From: Bacteroidota bacterium
GTDB lineage: Bacteria > Bacteroidota > Ignavibacteria > UBA10030 > UBA8401
Direction of reading: 5' to 3'
NCBI GenBank assembly: GCA_041658205.1
Contig: JBBAAO010000001.1
Span: forward strand, 992,001 to 1,056,000
DNA: 64,000 bases
In this document: piece after piece, positions 25,751-34,426 of the stretch
Position numbering within the stretch: position 1 is the first letter of the stretch
Layout: each line of letters opens with the position of its first letter
Made by a program: the position numbers and the translations under genes
The notes under the pieces: generated by a model
Seen by the model: the letters and a program-made list of their open reading frames with translations, nothing else
The model's database searches: none
What the model was told of the DNA's origin: nothing

Positions 25751-27241
25751 CTATTCTCTGTTTCTTAAAAATTCCACAAGTAATCGAACACCAGCGCCAG
25801 AACCACCACGAGGTATATAGTCTTGGTTTTCTTCTTGTATAGCAGTTCCAGCGATATCAAGATGCACCCATTTATAATCTCCGATAAATTTTTTCAGGAA
25901 CCAACCGGCAGTAATGGAACCGGCCCAACGCCCGCCGACATTCTTCACATCAGCGACATCGCTTTTAATCAATTTTTCATATTCGTCGTACATTGGTAAT
26001 TGCCATACTCGATCGTAGGTTTTGTCGCCGGCAACAGACAATGCGTCCATTGAATCTTGATCATTCCCCATCATACCGCTTGCATAATGTCCAAGGGCTA
26101 CAACAACTGCGCCCGTTAATGTCGCAAGATCAATTACCAGTTCTGGTTTGAATATAGCAGCGTATGATAATGCATCGGCCAGAATCAATCGCCCCTCAGC
26201 ATCGGTATTATCCACCTCGGAAGTCTTGCCATTGTAATGACGAATGATATCACCCGGTTTCACTGCGTCACCGCTCAACATATTTTCCACAGAGGGGATA
26301 AGTCCGACAATATGTTTTTTCAATTTTAATCTTGCAATTGCATGGAATGTTCCGATCACCGCAGCAGCTCCCCCCATATCCATTTTCATCTCCGCCATTC
26401 CTGCGGATGGTTTAATCGAGATTCCACCGGTGTCGAATGTGACACCTTTCCCTACTAGTACGATGGTTCCTTTTTTCTTATAAGATTTTCCATATTCCAA
26501 CGTAATAAATCGTGGGTCTTTCGAACTTCCTTTGCTCACACCAATCACACCACCCATGCCAAGCTGTTGAATTTTTTTCTTATCGAAAACAGAAACGGTA
26601 AATCCTAATTGTCTTCCGAGTTGCTTGGCATCATTGGCAAGCGTTTCGGGGTAGATTTCACTTCCCGGAGCGTTGGTGAGATCGCGTGCATGGATTGTTG
26701 CATCGGCAATGATCTGTCCCGTTTGGATTCCTCGCAGAATCTCTTTGGAATAATGAGAGTTCGACACAAAGGATATGACTGATAACGTTTTTCCATTCTT
26801 CTCTTTTGAAATATATTTGTCATATTTATAGATAGAGAGAATCGATGCCTCAGACAGTGCAATGGCAATCTCTTCAATTGAATCGGGAAGAATAACCGAT
26901 AGATCCGGCATGTCGATTGCGATGGAAGAAACTTTGAGTGCTTTTCCTTTTTTTGCTGCCGTTGCTGTCGCTCGGCGGAGTTTTTCAATTGTGAATTTTT
27001 TTGATTCGCCTAAACCTATGCAGAATAAGCGAGGTGATTTACTTTTTTCAGTATAGAGAAGTATCGTTTCTCCTTCTTTTCCCGAGAAATCTTTTGATGA
27101 AAGAGCGGATTCTGCTGTCTTATAAAAACCTGTAAGTTTTGATTTTGATTGAGCGAAGAGCTTTTCATCTTGAAAAATGAATGTAACAATGAGATCTGCG
27201 GATACTTTATCAATGGAAGAGCGGATGGCAGAAAGTTTCAT
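25751..27241 (-). CDS. pepA: Leucyl aminopeptidase (M17)
   Basis: 496 residues. It removes N-terminal residues from peptides with two metal ions, in the cytosol as a hexamer. The C-terminal catalytic domain contains VGKGVTFDTGGISIKPS, MKMDMGGAAAVIGTF, the signature NTDAEGRLILADAL, and LATLTGAVVVALGHYASGMMGND. The Lys and Asp metal ligands (K in LVGKGVTFDTGG, D in KMDMGG and NTDAEGR) are intact. The N-terminal domain (1-~165) is the usual less conserved macro-like domain. The nrnA-like gene is 7 bases upstream. Confidence 0.96.
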   Translation of the reverse strand: MKLSAIRSSIDKVSADLIVTFIFQDEKLFAQSKSKLTGFYKTAESALSSKDFSGKEGETILLYTEKSKSPRLFCIGLGESKKFTIEKLRRATATAAKKGKALKVSSIAIDMPDLSVILPDSIEEIAIALSEASILSIYKYDKYISKEKNGKTLSVISFVSNSHYSKEILRGIQTGQIIADATIHARDLTNAPGSEIYPETLANDAKQLGRQLGFTVSVFDKKKIQQLGMGGVIGVSKGSSKDPRFITLEYGKSYKKKGTIVLVGKGVTFDTGGISIKPSAGMAEMKMDMGGAAAVIGTFHAIARLKLKKHIVGLIPSVENMLSGDAVKPGDIIRHYNGKTSEVDNTDAEGRLILADALSYAAIFKPELVIDLATLTGAVVVALGHYASGMMGNDQDSMDALSVAGDKTYDRVWQLPMYDEYEKLIKSDVADVKNVGGRWAGSITAGWFLKKFIGDYKWVHLDIAGTAIQEENQDYIPRGGSGAGVRLLVEFLRNRE

Positions 27242-27248
27242 ATTATTC

Positions 27249-28232
27249 CTAAAGTAAAATTTCTTTTGTTTTATCTAAGACTGCTGTCACTGCATCCTGC
27301 AGTCCGATATTTTTTAGACGAGCACCAGAGGCATTTTTATGCCCGCCTCCGCCGAATTGTTTTGCTACAATATTGATTGCTATATCACCTTTGGACCGGA
27401 AACTGACCTTGACACCGTCCACAAGTTCTACGAACACAAGTCCGACAACAACTTTATTGATGGACAGAACATACTGCGTTAAATTGTCCACATCAGCTTC
27501 ATTCGTATGTGTTTCGCTGAAGATCGATCGGGGAAGAACCATTGAAGCAATCTTCCCATTGTTATGCACTTGAATCGTTTCCAATGCTTTACCGAGTAAG
27601 TGGAGTTTATTGATCTCGCCGCTTTCGTAAATGTGCTGATAGATAGCGTATGGATCAACTCCGCATTTTAAAAGATGGGCGGTGATAATATGCGTTTCAG
27701 AATCTGTCTTGGGGAATTTAAATGAACCTGTATCAGTCATTATGCCGGCATATAATGCTTCGGCAATTGGCTTTGTGATCGTATTGGGATTGTCGGAGAT
27801 GAAAATTCGATAGAGTAATTCACTCGTGGCCGGAACGTCAGTATCGACAATATATTGATCAGCAAAGTGTTCTTGTTCAAGGTGATGGTCTATACAGATT
27901 TTATATGCTTTACTTTTTTGCACGGTGTCTGCCATGGCACTAAAGCGTTTTGGAGAATTAGTATCCACCACGCAAAAACAGTCCACATTAAGAATATGAT
28001 GATCCAGATTTCCATTATATGTCAGCATAGGAAATAACTTTGTCAAAAAGAGAAGATTGTCTGGTGTTTCACTCTGGTTGATGATAGTTACTTTTTTCCC
28101 TTTATCCTTCAGGAATAACGCCAAAGCTACTTCGCTTCCGATTGCGTCTCCGTCAGGATTTACGTGAGTTGTTATAACGAATGTTTGTTTGGATTTAAAA
28201 ACTTCGTGCAGTTGGGTGAATTGTTCAATCAT
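27249..28232 (-). CDS. NrnA-like DHH phosphoesterase (nanoRNase/pAp phosphatase)
   Basis: 327 residues. DHH-family motifs in order: THVNPDGDAIGS (I), VVDTNSPKRF (II), CIDHHLEQEHFAD (III, the DHH), and GIMTDTGSFKFPKT (IV). The C-terminal DHHA1 domain contains FRSKGDIAINIVAKQFGGGGHKNASGA with the GGGH motif. NrnA enzymes degrade 2-5 nt RNAs and 3'-phosphoadenosine 5'-phosphate. It precedes pepA by only 7 bases, so the two are probably co-transcribed. Confidence 0.93.
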   Translation of the reverse strand: MIEQFTQLHEVFKSKQTFVITTHVNPDGDAIGSEVALALFLKDKGKKVTIINQSETPDNLLFLTKLFPMLTYNGNLDHHILNVDCFCVVDTNSPKRFSAMADTVQKSKAYKICIDHHLEQEHFADQYIVDTDVPATSELLYRIFISDNPNTITKPIAEALYAGIMTDTGSFKFPKTDSETHIITAHLLKCGVDPYAIYQHIYESGEINKLHLLGKALETIQVHNNGKIASMVLPRSIFSETHTNEADVDNLTQYVLSINKVVVGLVFVELVDGVKVSFRSKGDIAINIVAKQFGGGGHKNASGARLKNIGLQDAVTAVLDKTKEILL

Positions 28233-28281
28233 ATACTCAAAATACGAAAAAATGACCTGGCTTCAAAGATGGAACTGGTAT

Positions 28282-28314
28282 TAAAACAACAGTGCCCGAC
28301 ATTCGCCGGGCACT
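28282..28314 (-). terminator. Intrinsic terminator after korB
   Basis: AGTGCCCG (28291-28298) pairs with CGGGCACT (28307-28314), an 8-bp GC-rich stem. Read on the minus strand it is followed by GTTGTTTTAA. It lies 25 bases past the korB stop and ends the korAB unit. Confidence 0.75.
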
Positions 28315-28338
28315 AAATATATTATATGGTTTATAAAT

Positions 28339-29388
28339 TTATTGAATAACCCACGTATCTCCGGTATTCAACAATTTTTCAAGAGATCCTTTCCCTCGTT
28401 TGGAGATGGCGGAATCGATCTGTTTTTCCATTTCTACTTCATAACGGGGCCGATCTGTTGCGAGGAATATCCCGACTGGTCTTGGCAATTCAGCATTATA
28501 TGTCATGTTTGCCAAAATGAACGCCAGTGTAGAATCTTTTTCATTATGAACTAAAAGATCGTTCACCGAGTGGCTTCCGTCTTTTAACGAAACGACAACC
28601 GGAGAGAAGCCGTCGAGTTTGATTCCTTTATCACTTTCTTTTCCAAAGACCAGCGGTTTGCCATGTTCCAGAAATACTACATTGTCGGGTTTTGATTCTT
28701 TTTCCGTAAAGACAAAGAACGCTCCATCATTGAATACATTACAGTTTTGATAGATCTCGACGAACGATGTACCTTTATGTTCTGCTGCCCGTTTGATGAT
28801 TGTCTGCATATGTTTCGGATCGCGATCCAAAGAACGTGCAACAAATGTACCGCCTGAACCAAGAGCTAATGCTGCTGGATTGAACGGCATATCGACTGAT
28901 CCGTATGGAGTCGATTTTGTTATTTTTCCCATTTCAGATGTTGGTGAGTATTGGCCTTTGGTCAATCCATAGATCTGATTGTTAAATAATAAAATATTCA
29001 CATCAACATTTCGGCGAAGGATATGAATCATATGATTACCACCGATAGAAAGACCGTCACCGTCGCCCGTAGCAACCCAAACGCTCAAATCCGGGCGAGC
29101 TATCTTTAATCCGGAAGCGATTGCTGTTGCACGGCCATGGATACTATGAAATCCGTATGTGTTCATATAATAGGGGAAACGACTTGAACAACCTATTCCG
29201 GAAATGAACACAATTTTTTCTTTTGGAATGTTCAGATCGGGCATCACACGCTGTACCTGTGCGAGGATTGAGTAATCGCCGCAACCGGGACACCATCGCA
29301 CGTCTTGATCCGAACTGAAATCTTTAGCAGTGTATTTTGTTGTTGCCACTGTTGATTGATTGGTAACGCCATTTACGAGAGTGTTCAT
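28339..29388 (-). CDS. korB: 2-oxoacid:ferredoxin oxidoreductase, beta subunit
   Basis: 349 residues. The thiamine-diphosphate subunit: VRWCPGCGDYSIL at the N-terminus, the TPP/Mg motif GDGDGLSIGGNHMIH...NILLFNNQIYGLTKGQYSPTS, and the Cys near residue 36. With the alpha subunit it oxidatively decarboxylates 2-oxoglutarate (or other 2-oxoacids) to acyl-CoA and reduces ferredoxin, or runs in reverse. No separate delta (ferredoxin) subunit is encoded, as in two-subunit Kor enzymes. It overlaps the alpha gene by one base. The 2-oxoglutarate preference is inferred from family layout. Confidence 0.92.
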   Translation of the reverse strand: MNTLVNGVTNQSTVATTKYTAKDFSSDQDVRWCPGCGDYSILAQVQRVMPDLNIPKEKIVFISGIGCSSRFPYYMNTYGFHSIHGRATAIASGLKIARPDLSVWVATGDGDGLSIGGNHMIHILRRNVDVNILLFNNQIYGLTKGQYSPTSEMGKITKSTPYGSVDMPFNPAALALGSGGTFVARSLDRDPKHMQTIIKRAAEHKGTSFVEIYQNCNVFNDGAFFVFTEKESKPDNVVFLEHGKPLVFGKESDKGIKLDGFSPVVVSLKDGSHSVNDLLVHNEKDSTLAFILANMTYNAELPRPVGIFLATDRPRYEVEMEKQIDSAISKRGKGSLEKLLNTGDTWVIQ

Positions 29389-31226
29389 TATTTTTTTCCT
29401 CCTAAGATCTCATCAATTTTTTGTTCGATCTCAATCGAACGGAAGGGTAGCCCTTGAACTTTATTCAGACCGATTGCCGGGACAAGAAATTTGTCGCGTA
29501 AAATTTTAATCAATTGCCCCAAATTAATTTCGGGAACAAGGACATACTTAAATTGTGACAAAATCTCACCAACATTTTTTGGTAACGGATTAATATAATG
29601 AAGATGTAAGTGGGAAACGGATTTTCCTTCTTTTCGTTTTCTCTCGACAGCAGTTTTGATTGTTCCATACGTACCACCCCAACCAACAACCAATACGTCG
29701 CCTTTTTCATCTCCTTCGACTTTTGCCGGGGGAATATCGTTTGCGATTCGTTCAATTTTCGACGCACGGAGTTTAATCATCTTATCATGATTTTCCGGTT
29801 CGTAGTTAATGTTTCCGGTCTTATCTTGTTTCTCCAAGCCGCCGATGCGGTGTTCAAGTCCGGGAGTTCCGGGAATTGCCCATTCACGGGAGAGTGTAAC
29901 ATCATCACGCAAATATGGCATATAGTTATCCGGATCTGTACGGAATTTTACAGAGATGTCTTTAAGATCTTTTACTTCAGGGATGAGCCATGGTTCCGAA
30001 CCGTTTGCTATGTAACCATCCGTTAAAAGCATAACTGGAGTCATAAACTTTAATGCGATACGTGATGCTTCAAATGCCGCATTAAAACAACCGCTTGGCG
30101 TTGAAGCCGCAATTACCGGGACAGGTGCTTCACCATTTCTTCCATAGACTGCTTGCAGAAGGTCTGCTTGTTCTGTTTTCGTCGGCAGACCGGTGCTTGG
30201 GCCGCCGCGTTGAACGTTAACAATAACAAGAGGAAGTTCTACCATTACTGCAAGACCGATTGCTTCTGTCTTCAACGCAACACCAGGACCGCTCGTGGTT
30301 GTGAGTGCAAGAGAACCGCCAAAAGCTGCGCCGATAGCGCTTGTGATTCCTGCGATCTCATCTTCAGCTTGAAATGTCTTTACGCCAAAATTTTTGAAAT
30401 ATGATAATTCATGCAGGATGTCACTCGCTGGTGTAATAGGATACGAACCGAGGAAGAGTGGAAGATTTGCTTTTTCCGCAGCGGCAACGAATCCGAGCGC
30501 GGTGGCCTGGTTACCGTTAATGTTACGATATTTACCGGGAGTGAGCGGGGCAGGTTTTACATCATACTTTACAACGAAGATATCTGTCGTTTCAGCATAA
30601 TTCCATCCGGCTTTCATTACCCGAGTATTCGCTTCAATCAGTTCAGGTTTTTTCTCAAATTTTTCCGTGATCCATTGTGTGGTATTGTCCAACGTTCGAT
30701 TGAACATCCAATACATCATACCCAATGCAAAAAAGTTCTTTGTCTTGTCGACGATCTTTTGGCCAAGGTTCATGTCGGCAAGTGCAAGATTCGTCAGTTT
30801 TGTAATATCAACTTGAAAGACTTGAAATTTGGAAAGAGAACCGTCAGATAATGGGCTTTGCGCATATCCGGCAAGTTTCAAATTTTTGTCGCCAAAACCG
30901 TCGGTGTTGACGATGATGATACCACCATCGATTAATGAACGGAGATTCACCTTCAGTGATGCAGCATTCATTGCTACAAGAACGTCGCAATGATCGCCAG
31001 GCGTGTTAATTTCCGTTGCACCGAAATGGATTTGGAATCCACTGACACCGTATGTGGTACCGATAGGAGCCCGAATCTCAGCTGGATAATCCGGGAGCGT
31101 TGAAAGATCATTTCCCATTGCAGCGGAAGTGTTGGTAAACTGACCCCCAGTCAATTGCATACCATCACCGGAATCTCCGGCAAAGCGTATCGTAACTTCA
31201 TCAAGAACACGAGTTTCTTTTTCCAT
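29388..31226 (-). CDS. korA: 2-oxoacid:ferredoxin oxidoreductase, alpha subunit (gamma-alpha fusion)
   Basis: 612 residues from ATG 31226; a GTG at 31256 would add ten residues. The N-terminal ~200 residues are the gamma domain (RFAGDSGDGMQLTGGQF, LPDYPAEIRAPIGTTYGVSGFQIHFG). The alpha domain follows (GFVAAAEKANLPLFLGSYPITPASDILHELS, EDEIAGITSAIGAAFGGSLALTTTSGPG, QRGGPSTGLPTKTEQADLLQAVYG). This gamma-alpha fusion is typical of KorA/VorA-type enzymes. A sigma-70-like promoter lies about 110 bases upstream. Confidence 0.93.
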   Translation of the reverse strand: MEKETRVLDEVTIRFAGDSGDGMQLTGGQFTNTSAAMGNDLSTLPDYPAEIRAPIGTTYGVSGFQIHFGATEINTPGDHCDVLVAMNAASLKVNLRSLIDGGIIIVNTDGFGDKNLKLAGYAQSPLSDGSLSKFQVFQVDITKLTNLALADMNLGQKIVDKTKNFFALGMMYWMFNRTLDNTTQWITEKFEKKPELIEANTRVMKAGWNYAETTDIFVVKYDVKPAPLTPGKYRNINGNQATALGFVAAAEKANLPLFLGSYPITPASDILHELSYFKNFGVKTFQAEDEIAGITSAIGAAFGGSLALTTTSGPGVALKTEAIGLAVMVELPLVIVNVQRGGPSTGLPTKTEQADLLQAVYGRNGEAPVPVIAASTPSGCFNAAFEASRIALKFMTPVMLLTDGYIANGSEPWLIPEVKDLKDISVKFRTDPDNYMPYLRDDVTLSREWAIPGTPGLEHRIGGLEKQDKTGNINYEPENHDKMIKLRASKIERIANDIPPAKVEGDEKGDVLVVGWGGTYGTIKTAVERKRKEGKSVSHLHLHYINPLPKNVGEILSQFKYVLVPEINLGQLIKILRDKFLVPAIGLNKVQGLPFRSIEIEQKIDEILGGKK

Positions 31227-31333
31227 AAGCACGTCTTTCTTAAAGTTTTGTCTCACCGCTAGGTATTTCTTTGTGCGGGATGACGTTGAAAAAATTGTTA
31301 TTTCAGCTCATTTAAGAACGGGAATATTTTTTA

Positions 31334-31362
31334 AGGATAAAATCCCTGAAGCAATGTGTCAA
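31334..31362 (-). promoter_or_regulatory. Sigma-70-like promoter of korAB
   Basis: On the minus strand a perfect TTGACA (31362-31357) is followed after exactly 17 bases by TATCCT (31339-31334). The predicted start near 31327 leaves a leader of about 100 bases before korA. This is the best -35 box in the window. Confidence 0.6.
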
Positions 31363-31650
31363 TTTTAATGCAAAAGCCGCGCCAAATATGAACTACCTAA
31401 AATACCGAGTTTTTTCTCCTGTAAGATTGCTCATTTTTCACTATTGAGAAATTCAGCGATGAAAATCCCAATCATATGAAGCTCATAAGAAATAATTCAC
31501 GGTATTTTTGAAAATATTGAAGAGAATAATTAAGACCAAAAACTCCTTAATACTAAGTTAGATTATTAAATTGGCAGATTCAAGTTAGGTCTTATCATGA
31601 GACATAACGAATGAATTAAGGGCAAATTCAAAGTTATTGATGATTGAATA
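31363..31650. other. Intergenic stretch between korA promoter and kinase terminator
   Basis: AT-rich non-coding DNA. I found no ORF with coding character, no tRNA-like cloverleaf and no strong hairpin. Short imperfect repeats (AAGTTAG twice; AAGACC and GGTCTT) are within what AT-rich DNA shows by chance. Confidence 0.5.
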
Positions 31651-31697
31651 AAAAACCCGCTTTATCTACCGACGGAAGACATTTCAAGCGGGTTTTT
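31651..31697 (-). terminator. Intrinsic terminator after the sensor kinase gene
   Basis: AAAAACCCGCTT (31651-31662) pairs perfectly with AAGCGGGTTTTT (31686-31697), with a 23-base loop. The A- and T-ends make it functional in both directions. It lies 38 bases beyond the kinase stop codon. Confidence 0.8.
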
Positions 31698-31735
31698 ATG
31701 TCTGAACATTAAAATCTAAAATCTGAACGCTGCGT

Positions 31736-33190
31736 TTACATTGGCAATGTAATGGCGTAGGTTGTTCCTTTTTCTTCTTCGGAGACGAGGGAGATTTTGC
31801 CCCCCTGTTTTTCAATAATCTTTTTTGCAAGGGCAAGATCAAGTCCTACCCCGCCACTTTGAACAACTTTCACGAACGGTTCGAAGATTTTTTCTTGAAA
31901 TGCTTTTGGAATACCGCTGCCGTTATCGATGATTCTGATAAATAATTTCCCGGCATCGGAATCAGTTTCAAGTTTGATCATTCCTCCAGCTGCGACATAA
32001 TTTGCTGCATATGAAATAATATTATCAAGTGCACGGGCAGTTCGTTCTGGATCGATGATCGCCTGACCATCATATTTTGCGTTCGTGTCAAATTTGATCC
32101 CTTGTTTATCTAAATCTGGTTTGATGCTCGTTGTCACGGATCGGATGAGTTTCCCAACGCTGGATAATTTTTTATCAACCTTAATATCACCGGAAGTGAA
32201 ATCGATCAAGTCCTGTGTCATTCTGTTGACGAGTTGTGCAGATTCTTTTGCATCATCCAGCAATTCATTTTTCTTTACTTCATCTATTGGAGATTTTTTA
32301 ATCTCATCGATGGCATTAACAATCTCTTTAATGGGAGCGCGAAAATCCTGAACCAACGATGCAGCAACTTGGCCAACGGTGGAGATTCTCATTGCATCCT
32401 GACTCTGCTTCAATGCTCCGCGCATTTGAGAAAATGCTTGCGCAAGTTTTCCCATCTCGTCGTTTCCACTCGGCAATGCTAGTTCATCACTCATATTTCC
32501 CTTACCAATCTCTTCGGTGGCTTTCTCCAATTTTTTTAATGGGGACTGAACGAGCGAGCGGAAGAAAATAAATCCGACAAGAATAACAAAGAAGGCAACT
32601 CCGCCGGAGATCATAGCGGAACGTTGAGAGTTCTTTTGATTTGCTTCAATAATCTTTGTGAGGGGAAAGTCAAGATGTGCAACACCGAGAACATCGCCGA
32701 TCTGAACATCATGGCAGCGTTGACATTTTTTTTCTGCCACAAATGGAACCATTGCTTTGAAGTCATCGCCTAATCGGATCCATTGCTGCTTACCTGTTGC
32801 AAGAACTTGATTGCCGTATTGGTTATCGTATTCACCTTTATTGTTTGCCAACTCTACGCGTTCTGCTAATCGTGCAGCACGAGTGCTGTCCATAAAATCT
32901 TCGGCAAGGCGCAGTTTTGCAGTGTCTATCCTGATATAAAGATCATGAAGATTGGCCACATGCTTTACTTTCTCAAGATATTTATCATCCACCATTTGAC
33001 TTTCTACCATCATGTTCACCAACGATTCACGAACTATTAGAGCTTTTTCATTTGCAGACTCGAGTGCTTGGGACTGCATTTGTTCTTCCTGATATTGATT
33101 ATTCAGATAAATGCTGGCGGCAATCCCAACAATAAAAATGGGAACAAACGTGAGGAATAATTTTGTTGAGATACTAAGATTTCTGAACAT
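31736..33190 (-). CDS. Heme-motif sensor, histidine-kinase-like, with degenerate H and N boxes
   Basis: 484 residues. Membrane segment 1 (~11-29), a periplasmic domain (~30-190) carrying a c-type heme motif C156-Q-R-C159-H160 as in DUF3365/Tll0287-like sensors, membrane segment 2 (~192-212), and a HAMP domain (~213-265). The dimerisation helix reads SLVQDFRAPI: Gln281 stands where the phospho-accepting His is expected. In the ATPase domain the N box reads N390-IISY394, with Tyr in place of the invariant Asn. The G1 (DNGSGI, 422-427), F (FEPFV) and G2 (GGVGLDLALAKK) boxes are preserved. It is therefore probably unable to autophosphorylate. No response regulator is adjacent. Ribosome site GGAG precedes ATG 33190. 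Confidence 0.85.
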   Translation of the reverse strand: MFRNLSISTKLFLTFVPIFIVGIAASIYLNNQYQEEQMQSQALESANEKALIVRESLVNMMVESQMVDDKYLEKVKHVANLHDLYIRIDTAKLRLAEDFMDSTRAARLAERVELANNKGEYDNQYGNQVLATGKQQWIRLGDDFKAMVPFVAEKKCQRCHDVQIGDVLGVAHLDFPLTKIIEANQKNSQRSAMISGGVAFFVILVGFIFFRSLVQSPLKKLEKATEEIGKGNMSDELALPSGNDEMGKLAQAFSQMRGALKQSQDAMRISTVGQVAASLVQDFRAPIKEIVNAIDEIKKSPIDEVKKNELLDDAKESAQLVNRMTQDLIDFTSGDIKVDKKLSSVGKLIRSVTTSIKPDLDKQGIKFDTNAKYDGQAIIDPERTARALDNIISYAANYVAAGGMIKLETDSDAGKLFIRIIDNGSGIPKAFQEKIFEPFVKVVQSGGVGLDLALAKKIIEKQGGKISLVSEEEKGTTYAITLPM

Positions 33191-33303
33191 AATGGCTCCT
33201 TGATGTGAAGTGCTGGGCTAAAATGATACAATTTAGTCTGATTTTCAAGGGTATAAACGAAAGAAATGAGTTTTCGGATTTATTAAATAACATAATTCTC
33301 CTA

Positions 33304-33332
33304 TTGCATCACTTAACCAGGTGGTGTATAAT
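33304..33332 (+). promoter_or_regulatory. Sigma-70-like promoter of the pirin gene
   Basis: TTGCAT (33304-33309) and a perfect TATAAT (33327-33332) are separated by exactly 17 bases, 22 bases before ATG 33355. The rest of the divergent gap (33191-33303) shows no other signal. Confidence 0.6.
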
Positions 33333-33354
33333 TAAACGATAATGTGAGAAAAGT

Positions 33355-34254
33355 ATGTCTATTCGTCCTATTAAACGTATTATTCCAGCCAAACCTACTC
33401 TTGAGGGAGCCGGTGTGCATCTACGGCGCGCTTTTGGTTTTGGGAATCCGAGTGAATTCGATCCATTCTTATTATTGGATGATTTTAGGAATGATAATCC
33501 TCGTGATTATCTTGCCGGTTTTCCATGGCATCCGCACAGAGGAATTGAGACAATCACATATGTTCTTGCCGGAAACGTCACACACAGTGATAGTTTAGGA
33601 AATAATGGCTCGCTCGGTGCCGGTGATGTTCAATGGATGACTGCTGGAAGCGGAATTCTTCATCAAGAAATGCCACAAGGGGATTCTGTTGGAAGGATGC
33701 ATGGATTTCAATTATGGGCAAATCTTCCATCATCATTAAAAATGACCGCGCCGCGTTATCAGGATGTGAATTCCAAAGAGATTCCATTAGTTACAGATGA
33801 CGATGGAACACAAGTGCGGATAATCTGTGGTGATTTTTGGGGAAAGAAAGGACCAGTTGATGGAATCGCAGCCGATCCACGATATCTTGATGTTTTTGTA
33901 CCACCGGGAAAAAGGAAAACATTGAAGGTGGAAACATATCGTCAAGCATTCGCCTATATTTTTGAAGGAACGGGAACATTTCGTGAAGCATCTGCGCCTC
34001 AAGACACGCTCAGAGAATCATTGATGCCGAATGGTGACGAACGCCTTGAATGGTCAGGAAATCGTTCCTTGATACTTTTTGATAGTGGAGATGAAGTGAC
34101 TGTTCAAGCAGGAGAAAATGGAATTCGATTTTTGCTCGTTTCGGGAAAACCTCTGAAAGAACCTGTTGCGTGGGGTGGACCGATTGTGATGAATACGCAG
34201 CAGGAATTACAACATGCATTTGATGAGTTACGAAACGGGACGTTTATTAAATAG
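33355..34254 (+). CDS. Pirin family cupin protein
   Basis: 299 residues. Pirin signatures: LRRAFGFGNPSEFDPFLLLDDF, the iron ligands in FPWHPHRGIETITYVLAG (two His), and GDVQWMTAGSGILHQEMPQ (His and Glu). The C-terminal cupin covers ~170-290 (VFVPPGKRKTLKVETYRQAFAYIFEG). Bacterial pirins are iron-binding proteins, some with quercetin dioxygenase activity. The substrate cannot be inferred here. Monocistronic, with its own promoter and a shared terminator. Confidence 0.94.
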   Translation: MSIRPIKRIIPAKPTLEGAGVHLRRAFGFGNPSEFDPFLLLDDFRNDNPRDYLAGFPWHPHRGIETITYVLAGNVTHSDSLGNNGSLGAGDVQWMTAGSGILHQEMPQGDSVGRMHGFQLWANLPSSLKMTAPRYQDVNSKEIPLVTDDDGTQVRIICGDFWGKKGPVDGIAADPRYLDVFVPPGKRKTLKVETYRQAFAYIFEGTGTFREASAPQDTLRESLMPNGDERLEWSGNRSLILFDSGDEVTVQAGENGIRFLLVSGKPLKEPVAWGGPIVMNTQQELQHAFDELRNGTFIK

Positions 34255-34264
34255 AAGCATAGAA

Positions 34265-34347
34265 CACGGATGACAAAGAAAGAACAGATTCTCACGGATG
34301 AATTATTTACTCCAGATCGGTGTGCATCCGCGTAATCCGTAACATCC
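34265..34347. repeat. Degenerate CGGAT-type intergenic inverted repeat
   Basis: CACGGATGA occurs at 34265-34273 and 34293-34301, and its complement-like forms occur at 34324-34347 (CATCCGCGTAATCCGTAACATCC). The layout is an imperfect inverted repeat with several partners. It lies just after the pirin stop codon and before the shared terminator. Confidence 0.4.
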
Positions 34348-34371
34348 ATATTCTATTAAAGTAAAGAAAAT

Positions 34372-34402
34372 AAAAAACCGAAGATCGCTCTCCGGTTTTT
34401 TT
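34372..34402. terminator. Bidirectional intrinsic terminator between pirin and argG
   Basis: AAAAAACCG (34372-34380) pairs with CGGTTTTTT (34393-34401), leaving a 12-base loop. T-runs occur on both strands. It serves two converging genes. Confidence 0.82.
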
Positions 34403-34426
34403 ATTGATACGCCAGTTAAGAAAAGG

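Noticed and set aside
28339..31226. Pyruvate:ferredoxin oxidoreductase
   Set aside because: The two-subunit form with gamma-alpha fusion and no delta subunit fits KorAB-type enzymes better; substrate is still inferred.
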